Made by a program: the position numbers and the translations under genes. From the NCBI GenBank assembly GCA_000310025.1, contig FN649746.1:171754-235753 (forward strand): a stretch of 64,000 nucleotides of DNA, read 5' to 3'. Below the pieces are notes generated by a model that made no database searches, was not told the origin of the DNA, and saw nothing but the letters and a program-made list of their open reading frames with translations. Source of the DNA: Ectocarpus siliculosus. Taxonomy: Eukaryota; Sar; Phaeophyceae; Ectocarpales; Ectocarpaceae. This document shows positions 42,601 through 55,312 of the stretch, one piece after another; within the stretch, counting starts at the first letter, position 1; every line of letters starts with the position of its first letter.

Positions 42601-45142
42601 TTCCTTCTGCACAATAGACCGCCCTTTTCTCCATCACACCCGTGTGGAGGCACACGGAAGGGATTAAGGCCTTAGTTGCTTGCATATTGGCAGGTCACAT
42701 GTAACGCCATGCCTAGCTGACTTGGCGCGATACGTGAAGGAAGTGGTACTCCTGTGTTGGTTGCAGCATGGGATGAGGTCGGTGCCTCGGCAGTGTTTTA
42801 ACCAGCACCTCTCATCTCACCGATCTGTGCGCCATGTCTGGTGTAACGTTGTTGGAGGTCAACGGCAAGCAGGGACGATGCACTCAGAGTAGGCACCCCG
42901 ATGTGATGGTTGTTGGATGCGGCACTCCAACGAACGTCGACATGATGCTGTGTTGCGTCGTGTTCACTACGGTGCATGTTTTTTTTTTCGTTCTTTCTCG
43001 CTGCACCCGCTGAGATGTGTCTTGTTCGCCTTTGTGCCCCCCCCCCCTCTACCCAAGGCTATCAAACTATTGAGAGACAAATGCGCACAAGTTCACATCG
43101 TCAGTTCTGCCCGGAAGCTTCGTTTTTGCAGTATTTACGTAGCCAACAATGTCACCTCCGTTGTCTACACCTTTTTCACTGCTGCTTTGTGGACAGATCG
43201 ACGACAAGAGGTTTGAGACTCTCTGCCTGTATCTTGAAGGCCTCAAGGGAGCTGGCCGACAGGCGAGTTGTAGAGGAAAAAAAACGGCAGCATTGGGGAG
43301 TGTCTTGCGTCGACGTTTTGTCGGCAAAAGCGTTGCTGCTGGGCGGGGTGGTTATCTACCGTGTTTCTTGAATGAGAGCATCGATCGCGTGATCGACCGG
43401 GTGACCAACGAAGAGGAAGACGTTCGCCTGGGACGACACGAGGTTCTGAACTCGAAATACCCTATCCGAGACCCCCCCCCCCCCCACCCCNNNNNNNNNN
43501 NNNNNNNNNNNNNNNNNNNNNNNNNNNNNNNNNNNNNNNNNNNNNNNNNNNNNNNNNNNNNNNNNNNNNNNNNNNNNNNNNNNNNNNNNNNNNNNNNNNN
43601 NNNNNNNNNNNNNNNNNNNNNNNNNNNNNNNNNNNNNNNNNNNNNNNNNNNNNNNNNNNNNNNNNNNNNNNNNNNNNNNNNNNNNNNNNNNNNNNNNNNN
43701 NNNNNNNNNNNNNNNNNNNNNNNNNNNNNNNNNNNNNNNNNNNNNNNNNNNNNNNNNNNNNNNNNNACCCCCCCCCCCCCCCCCCCCCCCTGGACACCGA
43801 GTTGGGTTTGGATGTGCCCGTAACGGTGTTGGAACAAGCGTTTCTCCATTTTGTCTTTCCGCTAGGAGATGTTGAGGGTTGGATCACGCTTGTGAACGTC
43901 TAGAAGGGATTGATCGTGTTGTTGTTGTCTGGACGTGGTAGGGACGGTCCCGCTTGGTGTTCCAAATGGTAGCACTGATTTATGTCCCTAGCTGTTGTAG
44001 TTCAAGCAATCAAATGTTGGGAGGCACTATAATAGCTGCCCGTGGTCTTTTTTTTTCCCGTCTTTCAACAGTTCCACTATGCTTGTTGTTTTTTGTAGCA
44101 TACGCCAAACATGAGCGGTATATCTGCCTCCAAAGCTATGCACACGCTTAGTGCTTTGGCCGAGATTCATACGCAGACAAAGAGGGAAAAAGCAACCACC
44201 CTTCCGAGTGACGAAATTTTATTGACTGAACGTCGTGGTTTCTACCTCGCACGCTTGATGTCTTTATCTTAAAGTTTGTATTCTCCGACGGAAGGGGGTT
44301 CGAGTGTGGAAGTTCAGGTTGGCAGCATTTAGTAGCATGGCTGCAATCTTGTTAAAGCCCCGAACGATAGCCCTGGAGCAAGCGAAAGTCATGCGTCATG
44401 GCACCTTCTTGCCCACAGCATGATTTTCCTACTCGTAGCAGCTAACGAGTTGTCCCGCTTTTCGCTCGCTCGGCATCTTCCTGCCCACAGCGTTATGTTC
44501 CTACTCGCAACAGCTGCGATTTGTCCCGCATTTCCCTCCCCCGTCCGAAAATCGATCACGCCGCGTTTTCCTTCGTCTCAGCGCGTGCTGGCCGCCGCAC
44601 AAGCGATCATCGACAAGCACGGCCCCGATGAGGGCAAGGAGCAAACGGCGGCAGAACGAGAGGCGGCGGTGGCGGAAGTCACAACGGCTGACGACGAAAC
44701 CGTCACGAACGAAACGGCAGCGGTTGTCCCGAGCGGGTACAACAGCGATTCCACCGACGACGAGGAGGAGGACAATGATGGCGGCGCTGTTGCGGGGGCA
44801 CGGCAGACGGGAGGGGAAGGGGGGGTAGCGGCGGCACCCCCGGCGGCGGCACGAACAGGTAATGCGGGGGAATTCTCTTTCGGGTTCTTTGATGGCACCG
44901 CTGAGGAGGCGACCTCCAAGACGACCGGGAAAGAGGAATCGGATAGCGATGGTAGCAGCAGCAGTAGCGATGACGAAGAGGGTGGCGACGGTGGAGGTGC
45001 GGTGGAGGCCCTGGCGCCCGCAACCAAGAAGCCGAGGAAAGCCCGATCAGCCTTGACCGGCAAGCCTAAGGCGGAGGCAAAGGCTAAGGCTGCCGCGGTG
45101 GCGTACGAGAGAGCCCTCCAGGTAGCAGAAGTGCTCGCCTAG
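39689..45142 (+). CDS. C7orf50-like (DUF2373, WKF domain) nucleolar-type protein
   Basis: Five exons (39689-39869, 40665-40747, 42246-42380, 43197-43262, 44582-45142) join in phase to 341 residues. The N-terminus MAKKKKSTKKKKRVAVH is strongly basic, like a nuclear or nucleolar signal. Exons 3 and 4 give the WKF domain: NNYLVAWLTVRKANE, GVWKFNKNTQAWLLRHVF and DDKRFETLCLYLEGLKGAGR, closely following the pattern of animal C7orf50. Exon 5 adds a stramenopile-type acidic, Ser/Asp-rich expansion and ends KAAAVAYERALQVAEVLA, again like the family C-terminus. The family is nucleolar or RNA-associated with poorly defined function. Intron 4 appears to start with GC (CAG|GCGAGT) and contains an assembly gap. 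Intron 2 holds a nested MITE cluster and a G-tract repeat; intron 3 holds a CCATGG-rich minisatellite. Confidence 0.85.
40805..41365 (+). mobile_element. Nested cluster of two MITE-like elements (two subfamilies)
   Basis: Two left ends (40811-40865 and 40866-40925) and three right ends (41030-41082, 41130-41195 and 41315-41365) occur within 560 bases. One subfamily ends CTCTCCGCCTCTTACGG, the other ATCTTACGCAACGTAGG. This implies insertion of one element in or next to another. Between them is a short GGTAC/GGTATAC repeat at 41088-41121. Confidence 0.7.
41745..41850 (+). repeat. G-tract repeat family, fragment between two G-runs
   Basis: G-run, GTGTACTCATTGTCGTGTAT, GCCGTAGTCGTTTGACCATT, CCCTACAAAGCCAGGAC, then another G-run at 41838-41848. 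It lies in intron 2 of the C7orf50-like gene. Confidence 0.75.
42430..42580 (+). repeat. CCATGG-rich minisatellite (C7orf50-like intron 3)
   Basis: Degenerate copies of CCCATGGGCCGTCC recur about eight times in 150 bases. Most units centre on the palindrome CCATGG. Reads open in several frames but lies between two phase-matched exons. Confidence 0.8.
43491..43766. other. Assembly gap (276 N)
   Basis: Run of N with C-runs on both sides, inside intron 4 of the C7orf50-like gene. No exon appears to be missing because exons 4 and 5 join in phase. Confidence 0.99.
44400..44543 (+). repeat. Tandem duplication of about 72 bp before an acceptor
   Basis: Two units share GGCA(C/T)CTTC(T/C)TGCCCACAGC, TTCCTACTCG and TTGTCCCGC. 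They lie 40 bases upstream of the last exon of the C7orf50-like gene. Each carries a CCCACAG that could act as a decoy acceptor. Confidence 0.7.
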
Positions 45143-47658
45143 AGGCAGTTATTGTACCAGCAGTAGCGCTCGCAACCCGTACAACTCGTCATGCAGGCGG
45201 CCGAAACTCTCTACAACTCGCCACGTAGGCGGTCGAAGCTCTCGATACAGTGGTTATGCTACGAATGGGCGCTATATAGGTTGTAAAATGTAGGGCTCTT
45301 ACCCGAGCTCACAAATGGTGCTCAAGTTCTTAGATTTTTTCGTGTTTCGAGGTTCTGTTGCTTCACTGCCAAGTATAAGTACTTACGTGCGGGCGCTAAC
45401 GGTAAAGTAGTGATATGCGAGAGCGCCAGCTACTATGTTACTGCAATATCTGCCTCTTGTACCCCTCACAGACTGCCACAGCCGACTCTGAGCAGACGTG
45501 CAAGTTACGCTTATTTCGAGCTGGCTTCCGCCTGTGGCGCGCTCTGGCGTTGTTGGTGAATTTGTGTGCTACTGCTCCGTGCTTGGTGTTTGCCGATGGG
45601 GAGGTTTGGCGTGGCTGTTTTCGCCCATTTTTGTTTGCAAAGGCGAGAGCACTTGACGTGTGCTTGGATGGCGACGAGTATGCAGTAGTCGTTGGTCTCC
45701 TACTTGCGACGCCTATCATGGGTGAAACCCATTTCTGTAGATGTCGGTCTTGTGTTTAAAATCGCGGTGCGTGTGGCTGGTAGGGCATCAGGTCTGAACT
45801 AGCGTTCTGTCGTTCACGCACATGCGAGAAAACTTGTGCCTGTAAGCTAACGCACGAAGTGGTCCCATTTCTGGTGTCCGCCCTTTTTGATGTGCAAGAG
45901 CAGACGCACGGCAGTCCTTCGTTTTGCCTCAATCTTTCAAAACTATTCTGTGGCAAGCCAACCCCTGGTAGGCAACAGGGCAAAGAGGAGAAAACGCGCC
46001 CCCAGGACGGCAATGTTCGGAAGAAATGCAGTTTGCGCTCTGTTAGCCTACTGGTATACCTTTGGTCATGGTTGCGGCGTTACTTTTCTTTGATTTGACG
46101 CCACAAAATTGACTTTTTATGACACCAACTACTGTATCCACAAACGAGTGCAGGGGTTCCCCGACAACGAACGATCAGAAAAATAACGTTCTATTATTCA
46201 ACCTGCTCCGACCCCCCCCCCCCGCCCAATCCTAGAATGAGGTCGACGACGCTCCCCGCCAGCACACCGGGCTCGTAGGAAACTAGTACCAGTATGGTTC
46301 AGAAGATAGCTGTGACCATCTACATTAGTCGATTATATAATAGTCACCGGAGCAAAGCACCGGGGACGGGGGGGGGGGAGGGAGGGCGTCGGAGTTTTGC
46401 TTATGGGCGCTCAGCCACACACCGGCGATGAAATAGCCTTTACACATAATCACACTAACAACAAACGTGGTAAAGACCTACAGCCCCCTTGTGCTATTTC
46501 TTGTCCTACTTCCGTGTACTTTACACAAATCAGCCACACTGCTGTACATGTCCTACTTCCGTGTACATATTATCACATTCCATGCCGGTTGGTGTACGCA
46601 AGACGCTCACGGCACACCCAAAAAACAGCCAGGCTTCAACCAGAATGACTTTTCCATCTACTGGTTGTCTATCCCAGTAGGGACCAAATGTCCGGTCTTG
46701 CGGGCCTCACTTTGAAGGTGACACGCTTCTTGTTGACGTATTTCAGCCAACGTGCTACAATACATTCGGCGGTATTGTACAAGGCAAAAGAGCAAACAAC
46801 CCTTTGAAGAACCTAAATAGAGCCCTTAAAAACATATATGTCCCTGAACAAGTGGAATACGTCAGTTATTGCTTTAGTCAGTCATGTGCCGGGGGAACTG
46901 AGGACCAAGAATGGAGAGGTCACGACGGAGCATTTCTCATCTGCGGCGCCCCCGCTGCAAGAACAGCACGTCTTGCCGCGGCCCAACAGCGGCCTGTGCA
47001 CGCGGCGGAAAAAGATCACAAGATGCTTCGCCTTCTAGATCAATATCCCAACGACATGTACACGCCAACAACCGACAACACAGCCCCAGCACATGGCACA
47101 TCACACCAAAAATCGATCGCTTCCTGTCAACAAACTTAACACTCCCAGCATAGCCAAGGCCCCAAGTATGTCGACGGCGAACCGGTAGGCACAAAACCTA
47201 CCATAGACTTACGACGGTATAGCGGCCCCGCGGCGTCTTTTTCTTGAGGCGCGGGGGGTGTCCGTCCACGTGCCCCCTCATCCTCGACGTCGCCCAACAA
47301 CATGCACAATAACATGTACAGATGTAGATTCAAACTGCCTATAGTAACCATCACCACAAAAAAAAACGCATTCCGCGCTCTTCCCGACCAGAAATAATCA
47401 ATCGCTGAAAAGGCCACATGACGAGACGCATCGAAAGTTAGACACACTAGAAATATTTGCACGCTATTTACATCCCCCCGAACACACCAGCGACCCAATG
47501 TACGACGGTCTCGCACGACGCTGTATGCCATCATTCCATCCTCGACAACGAGATTGAGTCGGTCTGATAGGGCCATCCAACCATTTCACTAAAGATTTGA
47601 GTCTGTCTGATGGGGGGATCTAGCATCTATTTCGCTATAAGTCACCCCCAAGTCAGTG
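45143..47658. other. Spacer between convergent genes
   Basis: The C7orf50-like gene and the hypothetical gene converge here. A GC-rich open stretch at 46880-47036 could be a lone exon but has no partner. Otherwise nothing seen. Confidence 0.5.
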
Positions 47659-48666
47659 CTATGCGGTTGTTGTATCGCCGCCGCCGCCGCCGCCTGCTCT
47701 ACCCCCCTCCATCCCGGCCATGGCGTTATAGTCGTGCTCTTGCACGCCCGTGATGCGGACCTCGGTCCCCTCGATGTTGTACTTCTGGTCGGCCAAGAGG
47801 TAGTGTAGGAGAAGCACCTCCATGATCCCGTGGCTGTTGATCCTGTTCGTGCTGGCGTTGTACAGGCTGGACCCGAGCTTCTTCTCGATCTGCTTCTCCT
47901 TGGAGTCCGCGTCCACGTTGACGAATACGGCGCCGACGACCCCCACGACGGCTCCCGCTAGCCCCCCGACCACGGAGCCTGTTCCCCACGTAAACACGTC
48001 CGTGGGCCACGCCATAGCAGCCCCCGTGAGCGCGCTGGCGGCAATGCCACCGACGATGGACGTGCTGGAGGCGAGGACTTTGTACGCCAGCTGGTCGAAT
48101 GTCACCTGTTCGTAGAACTCGGCGACGCAGGAGCGGAAGACGTACTTCCCGCGGACCTTGTGGCACATGATGAGGTAGCCGGTGAGGTGGACGTTGTGCA
48201 TGCCCTGCTCGTCGCAGCAGTAGTAGGTGGTGGTCTTCTCCAGGTCCGATTCGTCGAAGTCGAACCACTTGAACCTCCTCCTGAAGAAGCTGAGCGAGTG
48301 GAGGACGCCCTCGGGCGTATCGTAGACGGCCGTCCGGGCCAGGATGGTCGACTTGAACGACGTCAGGGTCGAGATGTTGTCTACCGCCTGCTTCGCCTGC
48401 TCGTCGACGTGCTTCATGCTGTACAAAGACTCCTCGGGTTCAACAGGTCTTCTTCTTGAGGTGGGTGGAGGTGCCGCAGGCTCAGCGCGTATTGTTGCTT
48501 CTTCCGGCGACGCTGATGCCGTCGAATGAGGGTCGGCATGCGCTGTCGCCGAGCGGGGTTCTAAACAGCAGGGCCGAGAGGGAGCGAGGGTAGCAATCAA
48601 CAGCTGGCGTGGAAGTCGGCTTTTGCTTCTCGATGCGTACATGTGGTATTGGTGTGTATGCCTCAT
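47659..48666 (-). CDS. Hypothetical protein with two Gly/Ala-rich hydrophobic segments
   Basis: This is a single uninterrupted frame of 335 codons, unusual among the intron-rich neighbours, with strong GC3 bias from about residue 75 on. From SLYSMKHVDEQAKQAV the composition looks coding. The segment FYEQVTFDQLAYKVLASS precedes two hydrophobic stretches rich in Gly and Ala, around residues 205-228 and 233-252, reminiscent of glycine-zipper membrane hairpins. The C-terminus is a Gly run (GGGGGGDTTTA). The first 75 residues are of different composition and overlap a decayed tandem duplication, so the true start may be the Met at SMKHVDE or an upstream exon joined at the acceptor near 48453. No family was recognised. 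Confidence 0.55.
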   Translation of the reverse strand: MRHTHQYHMYASRSKSRLPRQLLIATLAPSRPCCLEPRSATAHADPHSTASASPEEATIRAEPAAPPPTSRRRPVEPEESLYSMKHVDEQAKQAVDNISTLTSFKSTILARTAVYDTPEGVLHSLSFFRRRFKWFDFDESDLEKTTTYYCCDEQGMHNVHLTGYLIMCHKVRGKYVFRSCVAEFYEQVTFDQLAYKVLASSTSIVGGIAASALTGAAMAWPTDVFTWGTGSVVGGLAGAVVGVVGAVFVNVDADSKEKQIEKKLGSSLYNASTNRINSHGIMEVLLLHYLLADQKYNIEGTEVRITGVQEHDYNAMAGMEGGRAGGGGGGDTTTA

Positions 48667-48882
48667 TCTGGTTCGAACCTAGGTACCAACGCAGAGCGAC
48701 CAAGTTGAAAGTTGCCGAAAGGGATCGAGGTCGCAGACAACAGCGCCGGGAGTGTAACTCGATGTGTACATGTTGTGTTGGTATGAAGTGTGTTTCATTT
48801 ATTCGTCTGGGCCTAGAGGGTCGAGACACAAACTGGTTGAAGCGCACAATTACATGAGTACGGCAAAGTTGATAGTTGCCCT
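48566..48882. repeat. Decayed tandem duplication at the 5' end of the 47659-48666 gene
   Basis: Two units share GATG(C/T)GTACATGT.GT.TTGGT and AAGTTGA.AGTTGCC. Divergence is over 20 percent, with indels. Confidence 0.55.
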
Positions 48883-51153
48883 AAAAACACACGTGCGGCT
48901 CTGCCAACATTATTGCGGCTTCGTTGTTGGAACCCATTCGCGCGTGAAGGATTTTTTACCATCAAAGCTGCCACAAACACAAAGCAAATCCTCTTTGCAA
49001 CCCAGTGCGATTTCGACATCGGTTACTGTTGAGACTGCCATGCACAGCAGTCCAGATCCGGCTAGGAAACGCGAAGTTGCGCGATCTTACTGGGTGTTTA
49101 TTGGTGACAATGATTTGTTGACTGCTGCAGCACTATCGCATAGCTTAACCCTTTTGAGTCTTCAGGCGTTCTGACTGATCATTGACTGATCATTTGCAAA
49201 TGCTGGTGTAGTGGCAAGTCGTGGAGTTGCCGCCCTGCAGCCCTTCGCGCTGTGTATTGGCAAGTCCATAGGTGTGTCTAGATTTTTAGCACCCGCGCTA
49301 ATCGGCTGACCAATGAAGAGACGTCAGTGACAGCGGGTAATATCAAGGTCTCGGGAATGGGGCCAATCAATGCCAAATCATGAACCTCTCAACGTATATA
49401 CATGAACGTGTGTGTGCATACATACATGCATACATATGTGTTCTTTCGCAGCACCACACATACACTCGCCCGAACGTAGCCACTGCTGCAAAGAGCAGAG
49501 GGCAGCGAAAGGGAGGGGTACTGCAAGCCCTGCCGAAGCCCAGATATCCAGGATATCGTGGTATGCTGCATCTCCCAACAATTTGAAAATCGTTCCCAAG
49601 ATCCAGCAGCCATTTTGTGAGCAGCTGCAACAAACGCTACAACAACACTACTTTATACTACTGCTGCAGACGAGTAAAACATATCAGCAACACATCCACA
49701 CTCACTCGTAGCGCCACACATACCCTCGCCCGAACCTAGGAAACCACGAGGTACAGGTGTGTGCTGGTGTGCTGGTGGATGTGCTTGTTGTTTGAAAAAC
49801 ACAGGAGTGCTAGAGAGCTGGCAGGGCACATTTCGGGGGAGGACAAAGACCAGAGAAGTACAGAAGTACAAATACCAGCTATGGGTCTTCACTGATCATT
49901 TTACCCTCTCTGGACTGATCATTTACAATATGCCGAAAATAGACTAGTTGAGCCAGCTAGACGACTGATCATTTCAAAGTCTGCACAGCTAACCTGCCCT
50001 ACTGACCGCAGCGCGACCACCCATCAACCCTTCTACGACCCTATCTGTGGCCACCACCCTGTCGCCGGCTTCTCTCATGGCCTACAGGTGGAGGTAGCTA
50101 TTGCGTATGCAGAAGCACTGGTGTCTTTCTCTGCACTTCTCCCTCTCCCGCTCGCTCTCGCTCTCAATTTTTTTTGTTGGCGAAAAAGAAAAAATCTGAC
50201 AGTCCAGCCTAGACCCAAAGGGGTTAAGACTATACTTGGATAAAGAAGGGACTAAAAACATTTCTGTCGCTGCGATGAACACCTGCTGTAAGTCGGTCAT
50301 CAAAGGGAGGGCCGGAGGAATGGAATGCATTCATTGTCGTTACAGAGTTGCAATCACCGCTGTCCCTCGATCCACTACTGTCTGCCTTTGAAGTCAACGG
50401 TCAACCGTGATGCAACGGCAACTTTCTATCTCCTTTCCCTCTCTCTCTCCCTCTCTCGTACGCATACCTGACAGCAGGCATCACCATGTGTGCTGTGGAA
50501 CTATGTATGTACAAGTAGTGGACACTACGTGTGAATGTCCATGAAGTGGTCAACGTGGTATGCACACCGACCGTGCCCGTAAAAGGACTACATCACTAAT
50601 GTAGATTCGTGTGCGTAGGGGCGTGAGTGCGCAAATGAAATGAAATTGAGAGGTGCAGTCTAACTCACCATCATGATTCGCAGAAGCAGACTCACCATCC
50701 CCACAGCATCTTCCACCAGCCTCCTTATCACGAGGCTCCGGCATTGCCCTCCCTGCCCAAAAGGCCGAGTTCCGAGTTCGAACTTTCGAAACTCTGCTGT
50801 GCTGTTGGGCTGTCAGAGAATTGCCCTCTGCCCTTGCGCGAGTTTCACAGGAAACAAATCACTAGGACCACCTGAAAAAGCCCCCCCCCTAGTGCTCCTC
50901 CTCTCTCCTTGCTTCTCCTGCTGCACGCACACACCACGTTGGGGTAGCGAGAGGGCGTATCAAACACGAGGAAGAGTCGACAACACGGGGACAATGTCGA
51001 TCGCCCCCTACCACCGGCACATCGCGTAGCCTCAACTTGGAAACCCTTCTTCTGCGGTCTGCGAAGCCCCCTATTTGCGGCTGGTGGGGGCTGCCACGCC
51101 ATTGCTGGCAGGTGCTGTCATCACCTCTGTGCTGGCTTTGCTCTGTGGCAACC
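48883..51153. other. Spacer between divergent genes
   Basis: Contains five copies of ACTGATCATT between 49171 and 49971 and the promoters of the genes on both sides. No exon supported. Confidence 0.5.
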
Positions 51154-54100
51154 ATGACCTATCGTCTTCCCTCGTGGTGGAGTAGAAGCCCTTGGTTGAG
51201 CCGTGCGTTGGTGCTAGCAGCATACGTGGCTTTGACCAGCACCCCGCCATCATCGGCATTTGTGCTTGGCATCGATCAAGGAGCCGCCGCACCTGCGACA
51301 CCTGTCATCAGCAGGGAGGTCGCTTTCGTGACAACAACAAGCGATGTGGCTGCTGTTCGTCGAGGGGTGGGGCTAGGGCTGGGAGGAACGCGGCGTGGAA
51401 GGAAGGTTCGGAGTTCAATTCCGGTGTGCTAGGATTCAAAAATATGCTGATATTGCTGTCGTGTTTACTGCGGTAACTTTTATGCACCTTCACAGTCCCG
51501 TAACAAGACACCACAGGAATGACCAAGTTCCCATTTTTTTCGGCCGTTCAGTCGTCCGTTCCCCCCACGCTCTTGACGCGAGAAGGTCGGTGATACCATG
51601 ATGGGCGATGCGCAGAGGAGACCCAAGCTGTAGGGATTCATGTCGCCCTAGTTTTGCTTTCCGCCGCATTGCCCGTTGCGTATGCAAACAGCAAATGGGT
51701 TTGAAGTTTGCCGCGATTTTTCAAACGAACGTGCGGCTCTTCTTGTGTGTGGCACCGCGATGATATTGCTGCTGTGCCTCTGCATGGCCGCGCGTTGATG
51801 CATGCTGCTGCTGTTTCTCCCTCACACACGCTAACAATGTTGCGCTCTTAATCGTGATTTGTTCTTGCTCTGTTGCGTACGGTACTCAGCAGGCAGCGGG
51901 CGGCGGTGGGTTGACCATGATTTTAAAGCGAAAGATGAGGAAGCGAAGGAATTCATCGGGCGATTTCTTCGTGGACGAAAGGTGACAAAAATATAACGGG
52001 TACGTGTACCTTCTGGGTGTGGGAATGTAGTTCTTTTTTTGTAGTTTTTTCTGAAGTAGTTTCAAATTTGGATTATTGGAAAGAAAAAACAGGGCATGCG
52101 ACAAACTGGACACGGAAAAGAAGTGCCAACCAACACACTCGGGGCTAAGCTAAGCCTAACCCGTTCGTTCATTTCCTTTTCCAGGCCTCCTAGCCCACTG
52201 CCCAGGTCAAGACTTCACGCCAATTGACCGCAAGCTATTCGGCAATGACGTCCCCTTTTAGCTTGCTTATCTTTCCTGTTTTGCACTTGTTAGCGCTTGT
52301 GGCGCTTGCTCATATCCCTCTCTCCTACCCCCTACCCTCACATCCAAGCATACAATGCGGATGATCTGCATCTTCCAGCTCTCTGAGTCTGAACGGCGAA
52401 CGCTCCTTGCTTCGCTAGTTGCGTGGCTCCTCCTATCCTTCCTGAGTGCAGCGCGTGTTGGGGGTCGCCTGCGACCCTGCTTGCTATGTGTTACCACCGG
52501 TTGTCGATCCAAGCGAGTCTTAAACGATCCACGAGGTTCCCTCTAGTCGAGCAGAACGGCTGCGTGCACTACATAGGTCCGTTGCCACGCGCACAGAGCT
52601 CCGACGCTCGGCCTACGTAGCAAAAAGTGCAAGACGGCACACGCTGACATCGACGCTCATTGGCTCGTGGTTGGCGAGTGGTGGTTGGTTGGGTTTTGCT
52701 GTTTTTGTTGGTGGGCTTGTGGGTAGGGCTGCTATTGCTGCTATTGCTGCTGTTGTTGCTGCTGCTGCTGCGCTGGAGGCGCTGGACGCGGGAGCGGTAG
52801 GCCAGCAACTAACCAAACGAAAGCGTTGAACAATCGGTACTGCTTCGCTGTTGCTCAGAGCACAGCGAAAGTTACACAACAGATGTTGGTGGTGGTCACC
52901 CTGAAGGAAAATATCTACCAGCTGCGGCAGCTGTTGTCCTCCTCCTCCTCCTCCTATTCCTATTCCTCCTCCTATTCCTCTTCCTCCTCCTCCTCTTCCT
53001 ACTCCTATTCGTACTGCTACGACGCGCTCGAAGCATATTTTTTCCGTACCTCGCACGCAAGTCTGCTCACCAACGCTGAGGTGTTAATGCCCTCGTGTAT
53101 GCACGCTGTCCGTAGTGCTGCTTTGCTCTCTCTCTCTCTGTCGTATCCACTCCCTTGACCGCACATGAGCATGCCTCCATCGAAATCCCAAAACTCCGAC
53201 ATCAGCATCCTGGGAACTATTGTAGCTACGTGGCCTTGAATCTATGACCCCTCTCCCCTCCCCTCGCCCTCAGCTGCGTGGACTGTGATATCTGCTGCTG
53301 GATGGACCCCCGTACCTTCAAGAGGTCGGGGCTAGGCGCTGTGGTTGCCTCGCAACCCAAATCAGAGGTACGAGGAACACAACGGTCGGTGCTGTGAATC
53401 AGTTCCATATATCCGTTGGTACGGCAAAGATCGGTACTGCTATAAGCAGGTCTGCTGGGACATATTTCTTTTTTTTGTTATCCACCTGTGTTTTGTTCTC
53501 GACGTATGCTCTTTTTTTTGTTCTCGACGTGTGTTTTCGCGAGAGTCTTGGTGTCGAGTCGTTTTCTCTCACGAAATGATGGCACTTGTTTGGAACGCAG
53601 CGCTTGTTGCTTTGACGACGGCAGCATGCACTTACCGCTAAGGCGAGGTCCTTGTTGATTTCGATGTTATTTGAGTCATTTAGCGCGTGCTCGCTGCAAT
53701 GTCCAGCCCTCTAGCGGGACCATGGTAGTGTACGCCTGAACGATGAGCAAGAATTCCCTCCGCACTTCTTGGAAGGGGTACATACCGTAGGTGACGCAAG
53801 ATACCATACCCCCTGGACCGATTTTCAAAGTTCGATTACTCCACCGACAAAGATGATGCATATATCAAACGATGCGTTTTAAGAATACTCTCGACGAGAC
53901 GGTTCCAACGCCGTCATTTTCGGCGTAACACTCGTTCTGCTGCCGAGTAGTCCATCTATCGGTCCAGGGGGTGTGATGTCTTACGTCATGTCACCTGCGG
54001 TATCTACCTGCTTCTTCTTCTTCGGCGGTGCGCTTCCTGCTGTCGGGTGTGTTGTGCACCATGCGTTCCGTGTGATGTCTCGCCCTGCGCTGTTGATCGT

Positions 54101-55270
54101 GCTGTTGGTAGAAACCTTGATGTGCGTTTCATGCACGTCTTGCTTTTTATCGATCGCATGTGCGTACAATGTGCTGCTTCGCAGGAGGACCGAATGAGAG
54201 CGTTCCAAGCGATGCTCGCGTGTCCCGCGGGATCAATCCGTGTCATGCGAGGAGACAGACAGGTGAGCTGTCGATGTCGCTGTCGGCTGGTGGTGTTTGA
54301 TGCCGCGTCAACGAGGTTTACGTTAGGAAGAGGGCTAGCATAGAGTTGGTCGAACGGGCGGGGAGTCGGACCCAACCCAAAATGTTCTCGCCGGTGGGCG
54401 ACCTCCAAAGGTTGTCGGAACGTTCCGAGGATCGTCGCCTGCTGGACTCTCTTGTGTGTGTCTACATATGGATACCTTTGCTACACGTATACCTATCTGT
54501 CGTCCGCAGAGTAATCTACATGTCTATGCGGAAGCTACCGCCTGTACCCGATGCTTGAGCAATTCCAAACGGGCGGAGTTGTTGTGTTGTTGACTTCCCA
54601 CCACTACTGTAATTCCCGTTCCAACCTCTGCTCAATACCTTCTTACGTCTGCATTGGCGCAACTGACGCGGACGCAATGCATGACCACAGGACACATACC
54701 CCGATAAAAGGTGCAATATATGGAAGCCGAAATCAAACCATTCGACTAGTCAGCGTTGATTTCGACTTCTATGAATACAACAATCAAGAAGGGATCGATG
54801 CATAGAAAATACCAACACAAAAGGTGGCGAAAAAAAAATCATTCAAAAAGTCATTTTAATTTTTTGCTGTTGCACACAACGCGGTGAACACAAGATAAAC
54901 TCAACAGTAACAATTTTTTGCCGCTGCTCTGTTGTTCAGGTGATCAAAGCTCTCGAGAGCTTCCCGTTACCTGTGGACGAAGAGCGTCTCCCCGGCATAT
55001 ACCAGCTTGGTCCCACTACCCGCGAGTCCATGGGCAACACCCCGTACCTCATCGTGAGGCCCGGAAAGGGGAACATCATGATCGACGTTCCTAGGTGATT
55101 TTGGTCAAGTCGGGGGGTGGCAACAGCTGTTGTCGTGGGAACAGCTATTGTTGTTGTACTCTTTTGGGGATAGGTAGCTTGTGAGGACGATGTTAGAAGG
55201 TACTGGGCAAAGACCGCGGCAGATCCTATTATAAAAGACAACAACATGAACAACAACAAGTTCACTGTCA

Positions 55271-55312
<42 letters not shown>

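Noticed and set aside
46880-47036. GC-rich open stretch that might be an exon
   Set aside because: No matching exon in phase on either side and no recognisable protein.
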